Shown: piece after piece, positions 18,491 to 27,181 of the stretch
Layout of the letters: every line of letters begins with the position of its first letter
Numbering within the stretch: the first letter of the stretch is position 1
Assembly: GCA_029268145.1 (NCBI GenBank)
Contig: JAJUHA010000002.1
Location: 62,001 to 126,000 of the forward strand
DNA length: 64,000 nt
Origin: Sphingomonadaceae bacterium
GTDB lineage: Bacteria; Pseudomonadota; Alphaproteobacteria; Sphingomonadales; Sphingomonadaceae
Direction of reading: 5' to 3'
The notes under the pieces: generated by a model
The model's input: the letters and a program-made list of their open reading frames with translations, nothing else
Told to the model about the DNA's origin: nothing
Databases searched by the model: none
Program-made: the position numbers and the translations under genes

Positions 18491-19248
18491 TCAGCACCAG
18501 AACGCGATGACGGCAGCCAGGGCCACGGCGGAAGCGAAGTTGTCCGCCAGCTTATCGTAGCGAGTTGCGATGCGGCGGAAGTCCTTCAGCCGACAGAACG
18601 CGGCCTCAATGCGCCAGCGCTCCCGGTAACGCCGTTCGTCGTGCCGGATCGGGCGCCTGCGTGAGCGGGTGCTCGGGATCACGGGCTTGGTGCCGCCTGC
18701 CTTTAGGTCGCGGCGCAGGTGGTTGGCATCATAGCCCCGGTCAGCGAGAAGACGCTTGAAGCGGCCCGGCGCGGCGGCGAGCACGTCGGGCGCGGTCGTT
18801 ACGTCCGAGGCGTTGCCCGGCGTGAGGTGGACCACGGCAGGCCGTCCGAGAACGTCGGTGAGGACGTGAACCTTGGTGGTTTGCCCGCCGCGCGATGGAC
18901 CGATGGCCTGCGCCCGAGCCCCCCTTTGCCGCCGTGCGCCGAGCGGTGCGCCTTGACGTAGGTTGAGTCGAGAGCGGCTGTCTCCGCGACCCAGCCCGCC
19001 TGGGCCAACGCGGCCAGCATGGCGCGCCAGAAGCCTCGGCGAGACCACCTGTTGAAGCGGTTGTAGACCGTCGTGTGGGGGCCGTAGGCGTCCGGGCAGT
19101 CGCGCCAGCGCCCGCCCGTCTTGAGAACGTGGACGATGCCGGAGATCACACGCCGGTCGTCTACCCGCCGCGCACCGGGCTGGTTCTTGGGCATGAACGG
19201 CTCCAGCACCGCCCACTGCTCGTCTGACAGCCAGAATAGGTCCGCCAT
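18491..19248 (-). CDS. IS5-family (IS427-like) transposase, two frames joined by -1 frameshift
   Basis: DDE transposase of about 252 residues, made from two overlapping frames. Frame A starts at ATG 19248 (MADLFWLSDEQWAVLEPF), covers GRWRDCPDAYGPHTTVYNRF and the first catalytic Asp in TAALDSTYVKAHRSA, and alone would stop at 18799. Frame B continues with QAIGPSRGGQTTKVHVLTD, the second Asp in LLADRGYDANHLRRDL and the Glu in RYRERWRIEAAFCRLKDF, ending at 18491. The change of frame coincides with AAAGGGGGG at 18927-18919 (minus strand), the kind of slippery run IS427-group elements use. All three catalytic residues are present, so the element may be active. Confidence 0.88.
18919..18927 (-). 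other. Probable programmed -1 frameshift site in the transposase
   Basis: The minus strand reads AAA GGG GGG in frame A. Slipping back one base after the G run joins HGGKGG to ARAQAIGPSRGG, which restores the IS5-type sequence. Transcriptional slippage on the G run would give the same product. Confidence 0.7.
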
Positions 19249-19267
19249 CGCCGCCTCCGCCCACCGT

Positions 19268-19283
19268 GATGAGGCACCTCATC
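19268..19283. promoter_or_regulatory. Palindrome upstream of the transposase
   Basis: Perfect 7-bp inverted repeat gatgagg-ca-cctcatc, centred about 27 bp before the transposase ATG and inside the right end of the IS. Its position suits an operator or end-proximal binding site; no function is shown. Confidence 0.35.
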
Positions 19284-19310
19284 CCGATCACATCGCTCGC
19301 GCAAGCACCT

Positions 19311-19326
19311 GATTGGGTTCAGAACC
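19311..19326 (-). repeat. IS right terminal inverted repeat
   Basis: On the plus strand gattgggttcagaacc; inverted it is ggttctgaacccaatc. It is followed directly by the TA duplication (19327-19328) and then terC sequence. Confidence 0.8.
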
Positions 19327-20079
19327 TAGGCCAAGGATGGCGAAGATGTTGGAGGTGTAGACGATGAACGGATCGGTCGTGATGGCGAAGATCGCAGGCA
19401 CCGAGTCGATCGCGAACACCACGTCCACGAACTCCACCGTCGCGAGCGCGAGAAACAGCGGCGTCGCCCAGAGCAGCCGGCGGCCGGTCGTCGGGTCGGG
19501 CAGGGTCACGAAGAAGCGATTGCCGTGCATCTCTTCGGTGACCCGGATGTGGCCGCGCAGCCAGCGAAGGGCAACCGAGCTGCCGATGTCGTGAGTTTCG
19601 CCCGCCATGGTCCACATCCGGATCCCCGTGAAGACCAGGAAGGCGGCAAAGATGTAGAGGATCCAGCCCCACTCCGAGATGATCGCCGCGCCGAAGCCGA
19701 TCATCACGCCTCGCAGCACGATCACCCCCAGGATGCCCCAGAACAGCACGCGATGCTGATAGAGCCGCGGAATGGCGAAATGGAAGAAGATCATCGCGAT
19801 GACGAACACATTGTCCATCGCGAGGCTCTTCTCGACCACGAAGCCGGTCAGATACTCGATGGCGGATTGCTGGCCGAGCTGCCACCAGACGAAGCCGCCG
19901 AAGGCAAGGCCGAGGACGATGTAGCCCGCCGAGAGCCGCAGGCTTTCCCTGACGCCGATTTCGTGATCCGTGCGGTGGAGGACGCCGAGGTCAAGGGCGA
20001 GCAGCGCGACCACGACGGCGAGAAAGCTCAGCCAGAGCCACAGCGGCGTTCCCAGCCACGCGGTGAGCAGGAGATCCAT
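19327..20079 (-). pseudogene. TerC-family membrane protein, N-terminal fragment
   Basis: The first 251 codons of a TerC-family inner-membrane protein, linked in relatives to metal-ion (Mn2+) export and tellurite resistance. The ATG at 20079 has an upstream AGAGGG and begins MDLLLTAWLGTPLWLWLSFL. The metal-site motifs FVVEKSLAMDNVFVIAMIF and FVDVVFAIDSVPAIFAITTD are intact. The frame enters the IS after TSNIFAILGL and ends at 19288 with ten foreign residues. Loss of the last membrane hairpin (at 17707-17951) very likely abolishes function. The intact protein would have had about 331 residues. Confidence 0.92.
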
Positions 20080-20202
20080 GAACTGCCACCCTCTGCCATC
20101 CGGGGCCGCCCGGGCGGCCCGCACCTCAAGTCCGACATCACCGCGCAACCGCGCGGCCAGAGGGGCCCGGACCCCCGAAATCTGGCACCGGTCCGGGAGA
20201 TT

Positions 20203-21075
20203 TCAAGCCCTGGCAGGGAGATTGCGCCCGGCCTGCTTCAGGGCCGGCTGGCGCAGGGCCCAGCGGACGAGCGCACCCATGCCGGTCGCGCCGGCGCGCA
20301 CCAGCGGCGCGGCCGGGCCCGGCGCGCGCAGTCCGTGCATCTCCCGGGCCCATGCCGGGAGCAGATCGACGGCCGCCTCGATCAGGAGCCGGTGCGCGGG
20401 CGCAAGGGCCGGGGAAGGGGGCGGGGCGGCGAGCAGCAGGCCACAGACCTCGCGCGTGCGCAGGTCCGCGCGGAGCTGCGGCCGCATCCGCCGGACGAGC
20501 GCCTCCGCCCCGGCCTTCGTCTCGGGCACCGGTAGAGCGCCGAGCCGGCGCGCCACTTCGGCCATGCCGGCCATGTAGCGATCCTGCCGGGAAGGAGGCA
20601 TGAGGGGGTCCCGATAGCGCCGCCACGCCTTCAGGAAGGCGAGCGCCTCGACGGCGCCGACGAATGCCAGCGTCTCCGGCTCGTCGGCGCGATAAGGCGT
20701 GCCATCGGCAAGGTGTCCCTCGATGCGCGCGTGGATCCGCCGCACCCGCGCGATCGCGGCCTCCGCCTGCTCGCGCGGGCCGAAGGTGGTGATGGCGATG
20801 AAGGCCGCGGTGCGCCGCAGCCTCCCGCCCATGTCCCGCCGGAAGTCCGAATGATCCCAGACACCTGCCATTGCCTTCGGATGCAGCATCTGAACGAGCA
20901 GCGAGGCGATGCCGCCGATCATCATGGTGGTGACATCGGCGTGCACGTCGAAGCAGGGCGAGCCGGCGGCAAGCAGCCGCTGGTCGAGCGGTGCCGGGAC
21001 CACCGCGGGTCGGGCGCTTCCCGGCTCGAGGAAGGGCCGGCGGATCTCGCGGGCAAGGGCGTGCCGGAGGCTCAT
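20203..21075 (-). CDS. MpaB-like oxygenase family protein (DUF2236)
   Basis: A protein of 290 residues from the family that includes the latex-clearing/MpaB-type heme oxygenases. Visible family features are the N-terminal PCFDVHADVTTMMIGGIASL followed by LLVQMLHPKAMAGVWDHS, and TTFGPREQAEAAIARVRRIH. I took ATG 21075 because the family starts close to it; the frame is open further upstream. It is encoded on the same strand as the following adh and sppA genes but separated from adh by 70 bp. The substrate is unknown. Confidence 0.82.
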   Translation of the reverse strand: MSLRHALAREIRRPFLEPGSARPAVVPAPLDQRLLAAGSPCFDVHADVTTMMIGGIASLLVQMLHPKAMAGVWDHSDFRRDMGGRLRRTAAFIAITTFGPREQAEAAIARVRRIHARIEGHLADGTPYRADEPETLAFVGAVEALAFLKAWRRYRDPLMPPSRQDRYMAGMAEVARRLGALPVPETKAGAEALVRRMRPQLRADLRTREVCGLLLAAPPPSPALAPAHRLLIEAAVDLLPAWAREMHGLRAPGPAAPLVRAGATGMGALVRWALRQPALKQAGRNLPARA

Positions 21076-21145
21076 GCCCCGCAGGATTCCGGCGGACGCT
21101 GCGCCCGGGAGGGGCCGGGGCGCGCGGGGGCCAGGCGGCACGCCA

Positions 21146-22255
21146 TCAGAACAGGATGACCGAGCGGATGCTCGCGCCCGCGCGCATCAGGTCGAAGGCC
21201 TCGTTGATCCGCTCGAGCGGCAGGCGGTGGGTGATCATCGGGTCGATCTCGATGCGCCCTTCCATGTACCAGTCGACGATCCTCGGCGTGTCGGTGCGGC
21301 CGCGCGCGCCACCGAAGGCCGTGCCCTTCCACACCCGCCCGGTCACCAGCTGGAAGGGGCGCGTGGCGATTTCCTTGCCGGCCTCGGCGACTCCGATGAT
21401 GATGGACTGGCCCCAGCCGCGGTGGCAGCTCTCGAGCGCCTGGCGCATCACCTCGGTGTTGCCGGTGCAGTCGAAGCTGTGGTCGGCCCCGCCGTCGGTC
21501 AGCGCCACCAGATGGGCGACGAGATCGCCCTCGACCTCGCGCGGGTTGACGAAGTCGGTCATGCCAAAGCGGCGGCCCCACGCCTCCTTCGCGGGATTGA
21601 TGTCCACGCCGACGATCCGCCCCGCCCCGACCATCCGCGCCGCCTGGACGACATTGAGGCCGATGCCACCGAGCCCGAAGACGACCACCGTGTCCCCGGC
21701 CGCGACTCTGGCCGTGTTGACGACGGCGCCGACTCCGGTGGTGACGCCGCAGCCGATGTAGCAGGCGGTGTCGAAGGGCGCGTCGCGGCGGATCTTCGCC
21801 ACCGCGATCTCGGGGAGCACGATGTGGTTGGCGAAGGTCGAGCAGCCCATGTAGTGGAAGAGGAGTTCGCCACGGTGGCGGAAGCGGCTCGTGCCGTCGG
21901 GCATCAGCCCCTTGCCCTGGGTGGCCCGGATGGCGGTGCACAGGTTGGTCTTGCGGCTGAGGCAGCTTTTGCACTGCCGGCATTCGGGCGTGTAGAGCGG
22001 AATCACATGGTCGCCGGGGGCCACGCTTGTCACGCCCGCGCCCACCTCCTGCACCACGCCTGCGCCCTCGTGCCCGAGGATGCAGGGGAAGTTCGCTTCG
22101 CTGTCGAGCCCGTCGAGCGTGTAGGCGTCGGTGTGGCACACGCCGGTTGCCTTCACTTCCACGAGCACTTCACCGGCCCTCGGTCCCTCGGGCTCGACCT
22201 CGAGAATTTCGAGCGGCCGCCGGGGGCCGAACGCAACCGCCGCCCGGGTCTTCAC
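21146..22255 (-). CDS. frmA: S-(hydroxymethyl)glutathione dehydrogenase / class III alcohol dehydrogenase
   Basis: Zinc- and NAD-dependent oxidation of S-hydroxymethylglutathione in formaldehyde detoxification; also S-nitrosoglutathione reduction. It has 369 residues, the family length. The catalytic zinc ligands begin in [10 protein letters not shown] and continue with GHEGAGVV; the structural zinc cysteines are in [17 protein letters not shown]; the Rossmann motif is [13 protein letters not shown]. The start is GTG 22255, overlapping the sppA stop (GTGA). No S-formylglutathione hydrolase gene is adjacent. Confidence 0.95.
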   Translation of the reverse strand: MKTRAAVAFGPRRPLEILEVEPEGPRAGEVLVEVKATGVCHTDAYTLDGLDSEANFPCILGHEGAGVVQEVGAGVTSVAPGDHVIPLYTPECRQCKSCLSRKTNLCTAIRATQGKGLMPDGTSRFRHRGELLFHYMGCSTFANHIVLPEIAVAKIRRDAPFDTACYIGCGVTTGVGAVVNTARVAAGDTVVVFGLGGIGLNVVQAARMVGAGRIVGVDINPAKEAWGRRFGMTDFVNPREVEGDLVAHLVALTDGGADHSFDCTGNTEVMRQALESCHRGWGQSIIIGVAEAGKEIATRPFQLVTGRVWKGTAFGGARGRTDTPRIVDWYMEGRIEIDPMITHRLPLERINEAFDLMRAGASIRSVILF

Positions 22256-24123
22256 CGCGGACGTCCCCCGGGGAGGGCCGCGAGCAGCCGCTCGAGCCCG
22301 CGCTGCTGGGCGATGGTGGCGGGGCGGAACCCGGCGCAGGCCACGCAGGCCGCCTGCACCGTCGGCCCGCGCAGCGCCTCGAGCGCCGTCGAAAGCGCGC
22401 TGGCGGCGCGCAGCCGTTCGGCAAGCACCAGCCGCCCGAGCGCGTCCGGCGCGCTCCGGGAGCGGACGAGGCTGCCCTCGGCAAGGAGCGATTCGTACCA
22501 CGGCCTGGGCTGGCGGAACGGCCGGACCTCCGGCGTGCCGGCAATGCCGCCAAGCCTGCCGGCATCGGCCACGGCCGCATCGAGGCCGCCAAGGCCATCG
22601 ACGAGCTTCAGTTCGAGCGCCCGGGCCCCGGACCACACCCGCCCCTCGGCAATGGGCTCGACCTGGGCGGGCTCCAGCCGGCGTGCCTCGGCCACCAGCC
22701 GGATGAAGCGGCGGTACACATCCTCCACTCCGGTCTGGATGAGGTCGCGCACCGGCTCGTTCAGCCCGCCGATCAGGTCGGGCTGGCGCGAATAGGGGGT
22801 CGTCCCCACGCCGTCGGCCGTGATCCCGAGGTCGGCGAGGGTGCGCCCGAAGGTGGGGATGAGGCCGAAGACGCCGATCGAGCCCGTGACGGTCGAAGGC
22901 TCCGCCCAGATCCGCTCGGCGCCAGTCGCGATCCAGTAGCCGCCCGAGGCCGCGACCGGGCCCATGCTGGCCACCACCGGCTTGCCCTTCGCCCGCGCCG
23001 CCATGAGCGCATCGCGGATGACATCCGATGCCGTTGCCGAGCCGCCCGGCGAATCGATCCGCAGCACGATGGCCTTGACGCGGGGATCGGCTGCCGCCTG
23101 CTCGACGAGATCGGCGACGCTGTCCCCGCCGGACTGGCCCTCGGGCGCCTCGCCATCGACGATGTTGCCCGCCGCATGCACCAGCGCGACCACGTCTCCT
23201 CGTGCCCCCTCCTCGCCCTGGGAGGCGAGATAGGCCGAGAGGCCGATGCCGTTCAGCGTGTCGGAACGTTCCTCCTCCTCGCCCGCGCCCACCACTTCGC
23301 GCACCCGGGCAACGAAGGCGAGCTCCGAGCCGATCCGGTTCACGAAGCCCATGTCCCGGGCGAGCGTCGCGAGATCGCCATTGAGGCCCCTGACCCGCTC
23401 CGGCATGCTCTCGACTGCGGCCTTCACGTCGAACCCGGGCCGCGCCCGGCGGATCCCGTCCTGGTAGGCCGCCCACAGATCCTCGGCCAGCAGCTGGTCG
23501 GCGGCGCGCGCCTCGGGCGAGGCTTCGCTCCGCGTGAAGGGTTCGATCGCGCTCTTGAAGGTGCCCACGCGAAACACCTCGACATCCACCTTGAGCTTGT
23601 CGAGCGCGCCCTTGAGATAGAGCCCGGTCCCGCCCGGGCCGGTCAGGAACACCCCGCCATTGGGGTTGATCCAGGCCTCGTCGGCGTGCGCGGCCAGGAA
23701 GAAGCCGTCGTCGGCATAGGCGGTCGCATAGGCGAAGACCGGCTTCTTCGCTGCCTTGAACCTGAGGATCGCCTTGCCGACGGCCTCGAGATTGGCCAGC
23801 CCGCCGCCGAGGAAGCTGTCGAGGTCGAGCACCAGCGCCTTCACCCGCGCGTCCTTCGCGGCGAGGTCGATGGCGCGGACGACATCGCGGGCCTCGGTCT
23901 CGGCCAGCCGGCTGCCGTCGAGCGCGGCGAGCGCGGACACCGGCGTCGCCTGGTCGACGAGCGTGCCTTCGAGGCTCACCACCAGCGCTCCGCCATCGGG
24001 AACGCTGACCGCCGGTGCGCGCAGGCCGAGCACCCCCCACAGCGCCACGAAGAACAGCAGCAGGAAGAGGAGGACGAGCGCGTCCTTCACCCCCACCAGG
24101 AACCGCCAGAGTCTCCCGATCAC
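22252..24123 (-). CDS. sppA: Signal peptide peptidase SppA (67-kDa type)
   Basis: Membrane-bound serine protease that degrades cleaved signal peptides; 623 residues with two tandem ClpP-like S49 domains, the long (67K) type. It has an N-terminal membrane anchor (about residues 14-34), the catalytic Lys190 in [11 protein letters not shown] in the first half and Ser393 in [11 protein letters not shown] in the second half, as in the Escherichia coli Lys/Ser dyad. It is the first gene of the sppA-adh pair. Confidence 0.93.
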   Translation of the reverse strand: MIGRLWRFLVGVKDALVLLFLLLFFVALWGVLGLRAPAVSVPDGGALVVSLEGTLVDQATPVSALAALDGSRLAETEARDVVRAIDLAAKDARVKALVLDLDSFLGGGLANLEAVGKAILRFKAAKKPVFAYATAYADDGFFLAAHADEAWINPNGGVFLTGPGGTGLYLKGALDKLKVDVEVFRVGTFKSAIEPFTRSEASPEARAADQLLAEDLWAAYQDGIRRARPGFDVKAAVESMPERVRGLNGDLATLARDMGFVNRIGSELAFVARVREVVGAGEEEERSDTLNGIGLSAYLASQGEEGARGDVVALVHAAGNIVDGEAPEGQSGGDSVADLVEQAAADPRVKAIVLRIDSPGGSATASDVIRDALMAARAKGKPVVASMGPVAASGGYWIATGAERIWAEPSTVTGSIGVFGLIPTFGRTLADLGITADGVGTTPYSRQPDLIGGLNEPVRDLIQTGVEDVYRRFIRLVAEARRLEPAQVEPIAEGRVWSGARALELKLVDGLGGLDAAVADAGRLGGIAGTPEVRPFRQPRPWYESLLAEGSLVRSRSAPDALGRLVLAERLRAASALSTALEALRGPTVQAACVACAGFRPATIAQQRGLERLLAALPGGRPR

Positions 24124-24277
24124 CTGCGTCTCCGTCCGTCGCCTGCCGCCGTTCCTACCGGTGCCGGGCCTGCGCGGCTAGGGGGGCGCTGCCCCTACGC
24201 GGCATCGCGCGGCACGGCGGGAATAGCGCGCAGGGGTCAGGCGTTCTTCCGGCATCGACCAGATGGGAGATGCCCCG

Positions 24278-25369
24278 ATGTCCAGCCTCGACACCTCCTC
24301 CTTCCCGTTCCGTCGGCGCGCCGGCGGCGACCGGCTGTCCTCGCCGCGCCGGGCCTTCGCGACGCGGCGGGTCCGCATGTCGGATGCCGCGCGCCTGCTG
24401 CGCGATCCGGCGCACCGGCCGGCGGCCGGAGATCTGCTGCTCGCCCGCGTCGACCGCCTGGGCCACCACCAGCGGCTGGAGAATCTCCACGGCCGGCGCG
24501 AGCAGATGAACGTCGGTGACGAGATCATCGTCGCCTATGGCAACCGCTATGCGCCCGACCAGTTCGAGGCGACCGTGCCGTCGAGCCTCGGCCCCTGCCA
24601 CCTCGTCGCGGGCGGCGGCATTGCCGCGCTGGTGCGCTGTCAGCACGCGGCAGTGCGGCCTGCCACCCGCATCACGCCGGTCGGCCTCCTCCTCGACCAG
24701 AATGGCGAGGTGCTGAACCTCGCCCGCTACGCTCTCCCCGATCCGGCGCCGGTGCGCAGCCTGCCCCTTGCCTTCGCCGTCGTCGGCAGCTCGATGAACG
24801 CCGGCAAGACGACGACGGCCGCCGGCCTCGTGCGCGGCCTCGCCCGGGCCGGGCTCAGGGTGGGGGCGGCCAAGCTCACCGGCACGGGCTCGGGCGGCGA
24901 CCTGTGGACCATGCGCGACGCCGGCGCTGCGGTGGCGCTCGACTTCACCGACGCCGGCCACGCCTCGACCTATCTCGTCGGCCGGGACGAGCTTGACCGC
25001 ATCGGCCAGACATTGCTCGTGCAGCTCGCCCGCGAGGAGGTGGATGTCGCCATCGTCGAGATCGCCGATGGCCTGTTCCAGCGCGAGACCGCGATGATGC
25101 TCGAGATCGCCCGCTCGCGCGAATGGTTCGAGGGCGTCCTCTTCGCGGCAGGGGATGCGATGGCGGCCGTCCACGGCGTCGAGTGGCTCCGCCGGCGGGG
25201 CCACCCGCTTCTCGCCGTCTCCGGGCTCCTCAGCACGTCGCCGCTGGCCGCGCGCGAAGCCGAAGGCGAGACGGGCGTGCCGGTGCTCGGTCTCGGCGAC
25301 CTGACCGATCCGGTCGCCGCCACCAAGCTCGCTTTCTCGGGTCCGTCGGTTCGGGAGCTGGTCGCATGA
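24278..25369 (+). CDS. Conserved P-loop protein, function unknown (MobB/dethiobiotin-synthetase-like fold)
   Basis: A protein of 363 residues. The first ~150 residues look beta-rich (AGDLLLARVDRLGHHQRLEN, VGDEIIVAYGNRYAPDQFEA); the rest is a P-loop domain with Walker A VVGSSMNAGKTTTAAGLVRG (K177), then RVGAAKLTGTGSGGDLW, a pattern seen in the SIMIBI class (dethiobiotin synthetase, MobB). VAIVEIADGLFQRET could hold the Walker B acid. The start ATG 24278 is fixed by GGGAG 8 nt upstream. It is the first gene of a four-gene operon and may energise or regulate the NBD-less ABC domain that overlaps it, which is inference. Confidence 0.7.
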   Translation: MSSLDTSSFPFRRRAGGDRLSSPRRAFATRRVRMSDAARLLRDPAHRPAAGDLLLARVDRLGHHQRLENLHGRREQMNVGDEIIVAYGNRYAPDQFEATVPSSLGPCHLVAGGGIAALVRCQHAAVRPATRITPVGLLLDQNGEVLNLARYALPDPAPVRSLPLAFAVVGSSMNAGKTTTAAGLVRGLARAGLRVGAAKLTGTGSGGDLWTMRDAGAAVALDFTDAGHASTYLVGRDELDRIGQTLLVQLAREEVDVAIVEIADGLFQRETAMMLEIARSREWFEGVLFAAGDAMAAVHGVEWLRRRGHPLLAVSGLLSTSPLAAREAEGETGVPVLGLGDLTDPVAATKLAFSGPSVRELVA

Positions 25370-26316
25370 GCCTGCCCGCGCTCTTCGGTCCCGGGCGGCG
25401 GGTGCTGGCGATCGCGCTGGCCGGCTCGGGCCTGGCCCAGGCCGGCGGCGCGGCGGTCGCTGCCGCGGCCGCCAGCGCGGCACTCGCCGACCCGGCGTGT
25501 GGCGCGCCCCTCGTCGGGGCGATGGTCCTTGGCGGCGGCTTTCTCGCCGGCGCCTTCTGGCTCGAGCGGCGGATTGGCGAGGGGCTCGCCCAGTCCCTGG
25601 TTGCGGACCTTCGGCAGCGGCTCTTCGGGGCCAGCATCGCGGTTGCCCACCGGCTCGACCGGGGCCGGCTTGCAGTGCCGTTCGTCGGCGACCTCGCTGC
25701 CGTGCGCAACTGGGCTGCGCGCGGGCCAATCCGGCTGCTGGGCGCGGGCCTCGCCTTCGCCGGTGGCATGGCGGCCCTCGCCGCGCTCCACCCCTCGCTC
25801 TGGCCGAGCGCGGTGCCCCTGGGGCTCGCGCCGCTCGCTGCCGCGCCCGTCGGCCGGCGCCTGCGCCGCACGATCAGCCGGCAGCGGGACATCCGCGGCG
25901 GCATGACGCGCTTCGTCCTGCGCAGGCTCGAGCGCCACGGCCGGCAGCCCGACGCCGGCGCGGCCCGCGCGCGGGATGCCGAGGCGCTGGCCGAACGCTC
26001 GAGGCGTCTTGCCGAGATCTCGGTGGCCCGCGCCGCCATGGCGGCCGATCTCGAGGCGCTTGCCGTGCTTGCGGGCGGACTTGCCGGGGCCCTCGCGGTC
26101 TTCGGGACCATCGTCGGCGCCGGCAGCCCGGCAGGGGCTGCCGGCGCGCTCGCGCTGGTCGGCTTCGTCGCCGCCCGCCTGCGCGACATGGCGCGCGCCG
26201 AACACGCCCGCATCGCCGGCGAGGTTGCGCTGCGACGCATCGCCGCACGGCTCGCCGAAGCGCGCGCCGCCAGCATCGCACCCGGCGGCCCGGCGGAGGT
26301 CTCCCATGCCGAATGA
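25366..26316 (+). CDS. ABC exporter-type membrane domain without ATPase domain
   Basis: A protein of 316 residues that follows the pattern of a type-I ABC exporter membrane domain: two N-terminal hydrophobic segments, then a coupling-helix region (GDLAAVRNWAARGPIRLLGA), a central hairpin (LAFAGGMAALAALHP to VPLGLAPLAAAPVGRRLRR), a long basic cytoplasmic helix and a final hairpin (LAVLAGGLAGALAVFGTIV). No Walker A or signature motif follows; the frame ends. The only ATPase-like partner nearby is the overlapping upstream P-loop protein. The start overlaps that gene by ATGA. Confidence 0.7.
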   Translation: MSLPALFGPGRRVLAIALAGSGLAQAGGAAVAAAAASAALADPACGAPLVGAMVLGGGFLAGAFWLERRIGEGLAQSLVADLRQRLFGASIAVAHRLDRGRLAVPFVGDLAAVRNWAARGPIRLLGAGLAFAGGMAALAALHPSLWPSAVPLGLAPLAAAPVGRRLRRTISRQRDIRGGMTRFVLRRLERHGRQPDAGAARARDAEALAERSRRLAEISVARAAMAADLEALAVLAGGLAGALAVFGTIVGAGSPAGAAGALALVGFVAARLRDMARAEHARIAGEVALRRIAARLAEARAASIAPGGPAEVSHAE

Positions 26317-27181
26317 TGCCGCCATCCGCTTCCTGCCGGCTGCGAGCCCCGTGGAGCCGGATGCCTTCTTCCGTCCGGGAGCAGCGGACGCACCCGTGGT
26401 GGTCAGCGTGCATGGCATCTCGCGCAACGCCGCCGAGCATGCGCTACGGCTCGCGCGCGTGGCGGCCTTCGACGGGCTTTCGATCCTGTGCCCGCTGTTC
26501 GAGAAGGCACGGTTCGGCCGCTACCAGCAGCTCCACCCCGGCGCGTCCGGCGGCCGTGCCGACGAGGGCCTGCTGCGCCTGCTCGACCGGCTCGCGGCAG
26601 AAGGGCGGATCCCCGACCGGCCGATCCTGCTGACCGGCTTCTCCGGTGGCGCCCAGTTCGCCCATCGCTTCGCGGCCTCCTGGCCCGACCGCGTGGCCCG
26701 GCTCGCCCCTGTCGCTGCCGGCTGGTATCTCTGGCCCGACCCGGCGCTGGCCTGGCCCGAAGGCCTGGCCAGCCCGCCAGCCGGTCTTCCGCCCCCTGAC
26801 GTCCGGCGCCTGCTGGCGATCCCGACCAGGGTCATCTGCGGCACCAGGGATCGCCGCAGCCGGGACGGGGCGTTCCGCTCCTCGCCCGACCTCGACGCAC
26901 GGCAGGGCCGCAGCCGCATCGGCCGCGCTCGCCGCTGGGTGGCCGCGATGCAGGATGCGGCGCGCGCGGCCGGTGTCGCAGCCGACATCGCCTTCGTCCC
27001 CCTGCCGGGTGCCGGCCATGACTTCGGCGCGGCGATGATGCACTTCGGGCTCGGGGAAGCCGTGGCCTTCGGCCTGCTCGACAACGCTGCGGCGCCATCG
27101 CGCGGCGGCGGCTGCTTGCACCGCGTGGGAGAGGCTGTCAGGGCCGATCAGGGCTCGGAAACGGAGGGGAAAGTTTCATGA
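26306..27181 (+). CDS. Alpha/beta hydrolase-fold protein
   Basis: A protein of 291 residues with an alpha/beta hydrolase core: oxyanion strand VVVSVHGISRNAAEHALRLA, nucleophile elbow LLTGFSGGAQFAHRFA (Ser in GFSGG), and a late His in LPGAGHDFGAAM. It resembles esterase/poly-hydroxyalkanoate depolymerase-like hydrolases, but no substrate can be named. There is no clear signal peptide. It overlaps the ABC-like gene by 11 bp and the porin gene by ATGA, so all four genes should be translated from one message. Confidence 0.78.
   Translation: MPNDAAIRFLPAASPVEPDAFFRPGAADAPVVVSVHGISRNAAEHALRLARVAAFDGLSILCPLFEKARFGRYQQLHPGASGGRADEGLLRLLDRLAAEGRIPDRPILLTGFSGGAQFAHRFAASWPDRVARLAPVAAGWYLWPDPALAWPEGLASPPAGLPPPDVRRLLAIPTRVICGTRDRRSRDGAFRSSPDLDARQGRSRIGRARRWVAAMQDAARAAGVAADIAFVPLPGAGHDFGAAMMHFGLGEAVAFGLLDNAAAPSRGGGCLHRVGEAVRADQGSETEGKVS

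Larger units (their letters stand above)
17952..19326. mobile_element. IS5-family (IS427-like) insertion sequence with VOC passenger gene
   Basis: A 1,375-bp element inserted in terC. Its ends are imperfect 16-bp inverted repeats (12 of 16 identical) flanked by TA duplications. It carries a frameshifted IS5-type DDE transposase on the minus strand and, unusually, a convergent 127-residue VOC gene on the plus strand. IS427-type elements are normally about 0.8-0.9 kb, so the extra length is the passenger segment. The passenger's codon use (ATA, TTA, CGA) and lower GC than its surroundings agree with acquisition from elsewhere. Confidence 0.88.

Noticed and set aside
18491-19291. Single 266-codon transposase frame
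   Set aside because: Its first half is meaningless in that frame; the IS5-type N terminus is in the neighbouring frame (19248 to about 18919), so a frameshifted product is the better model.
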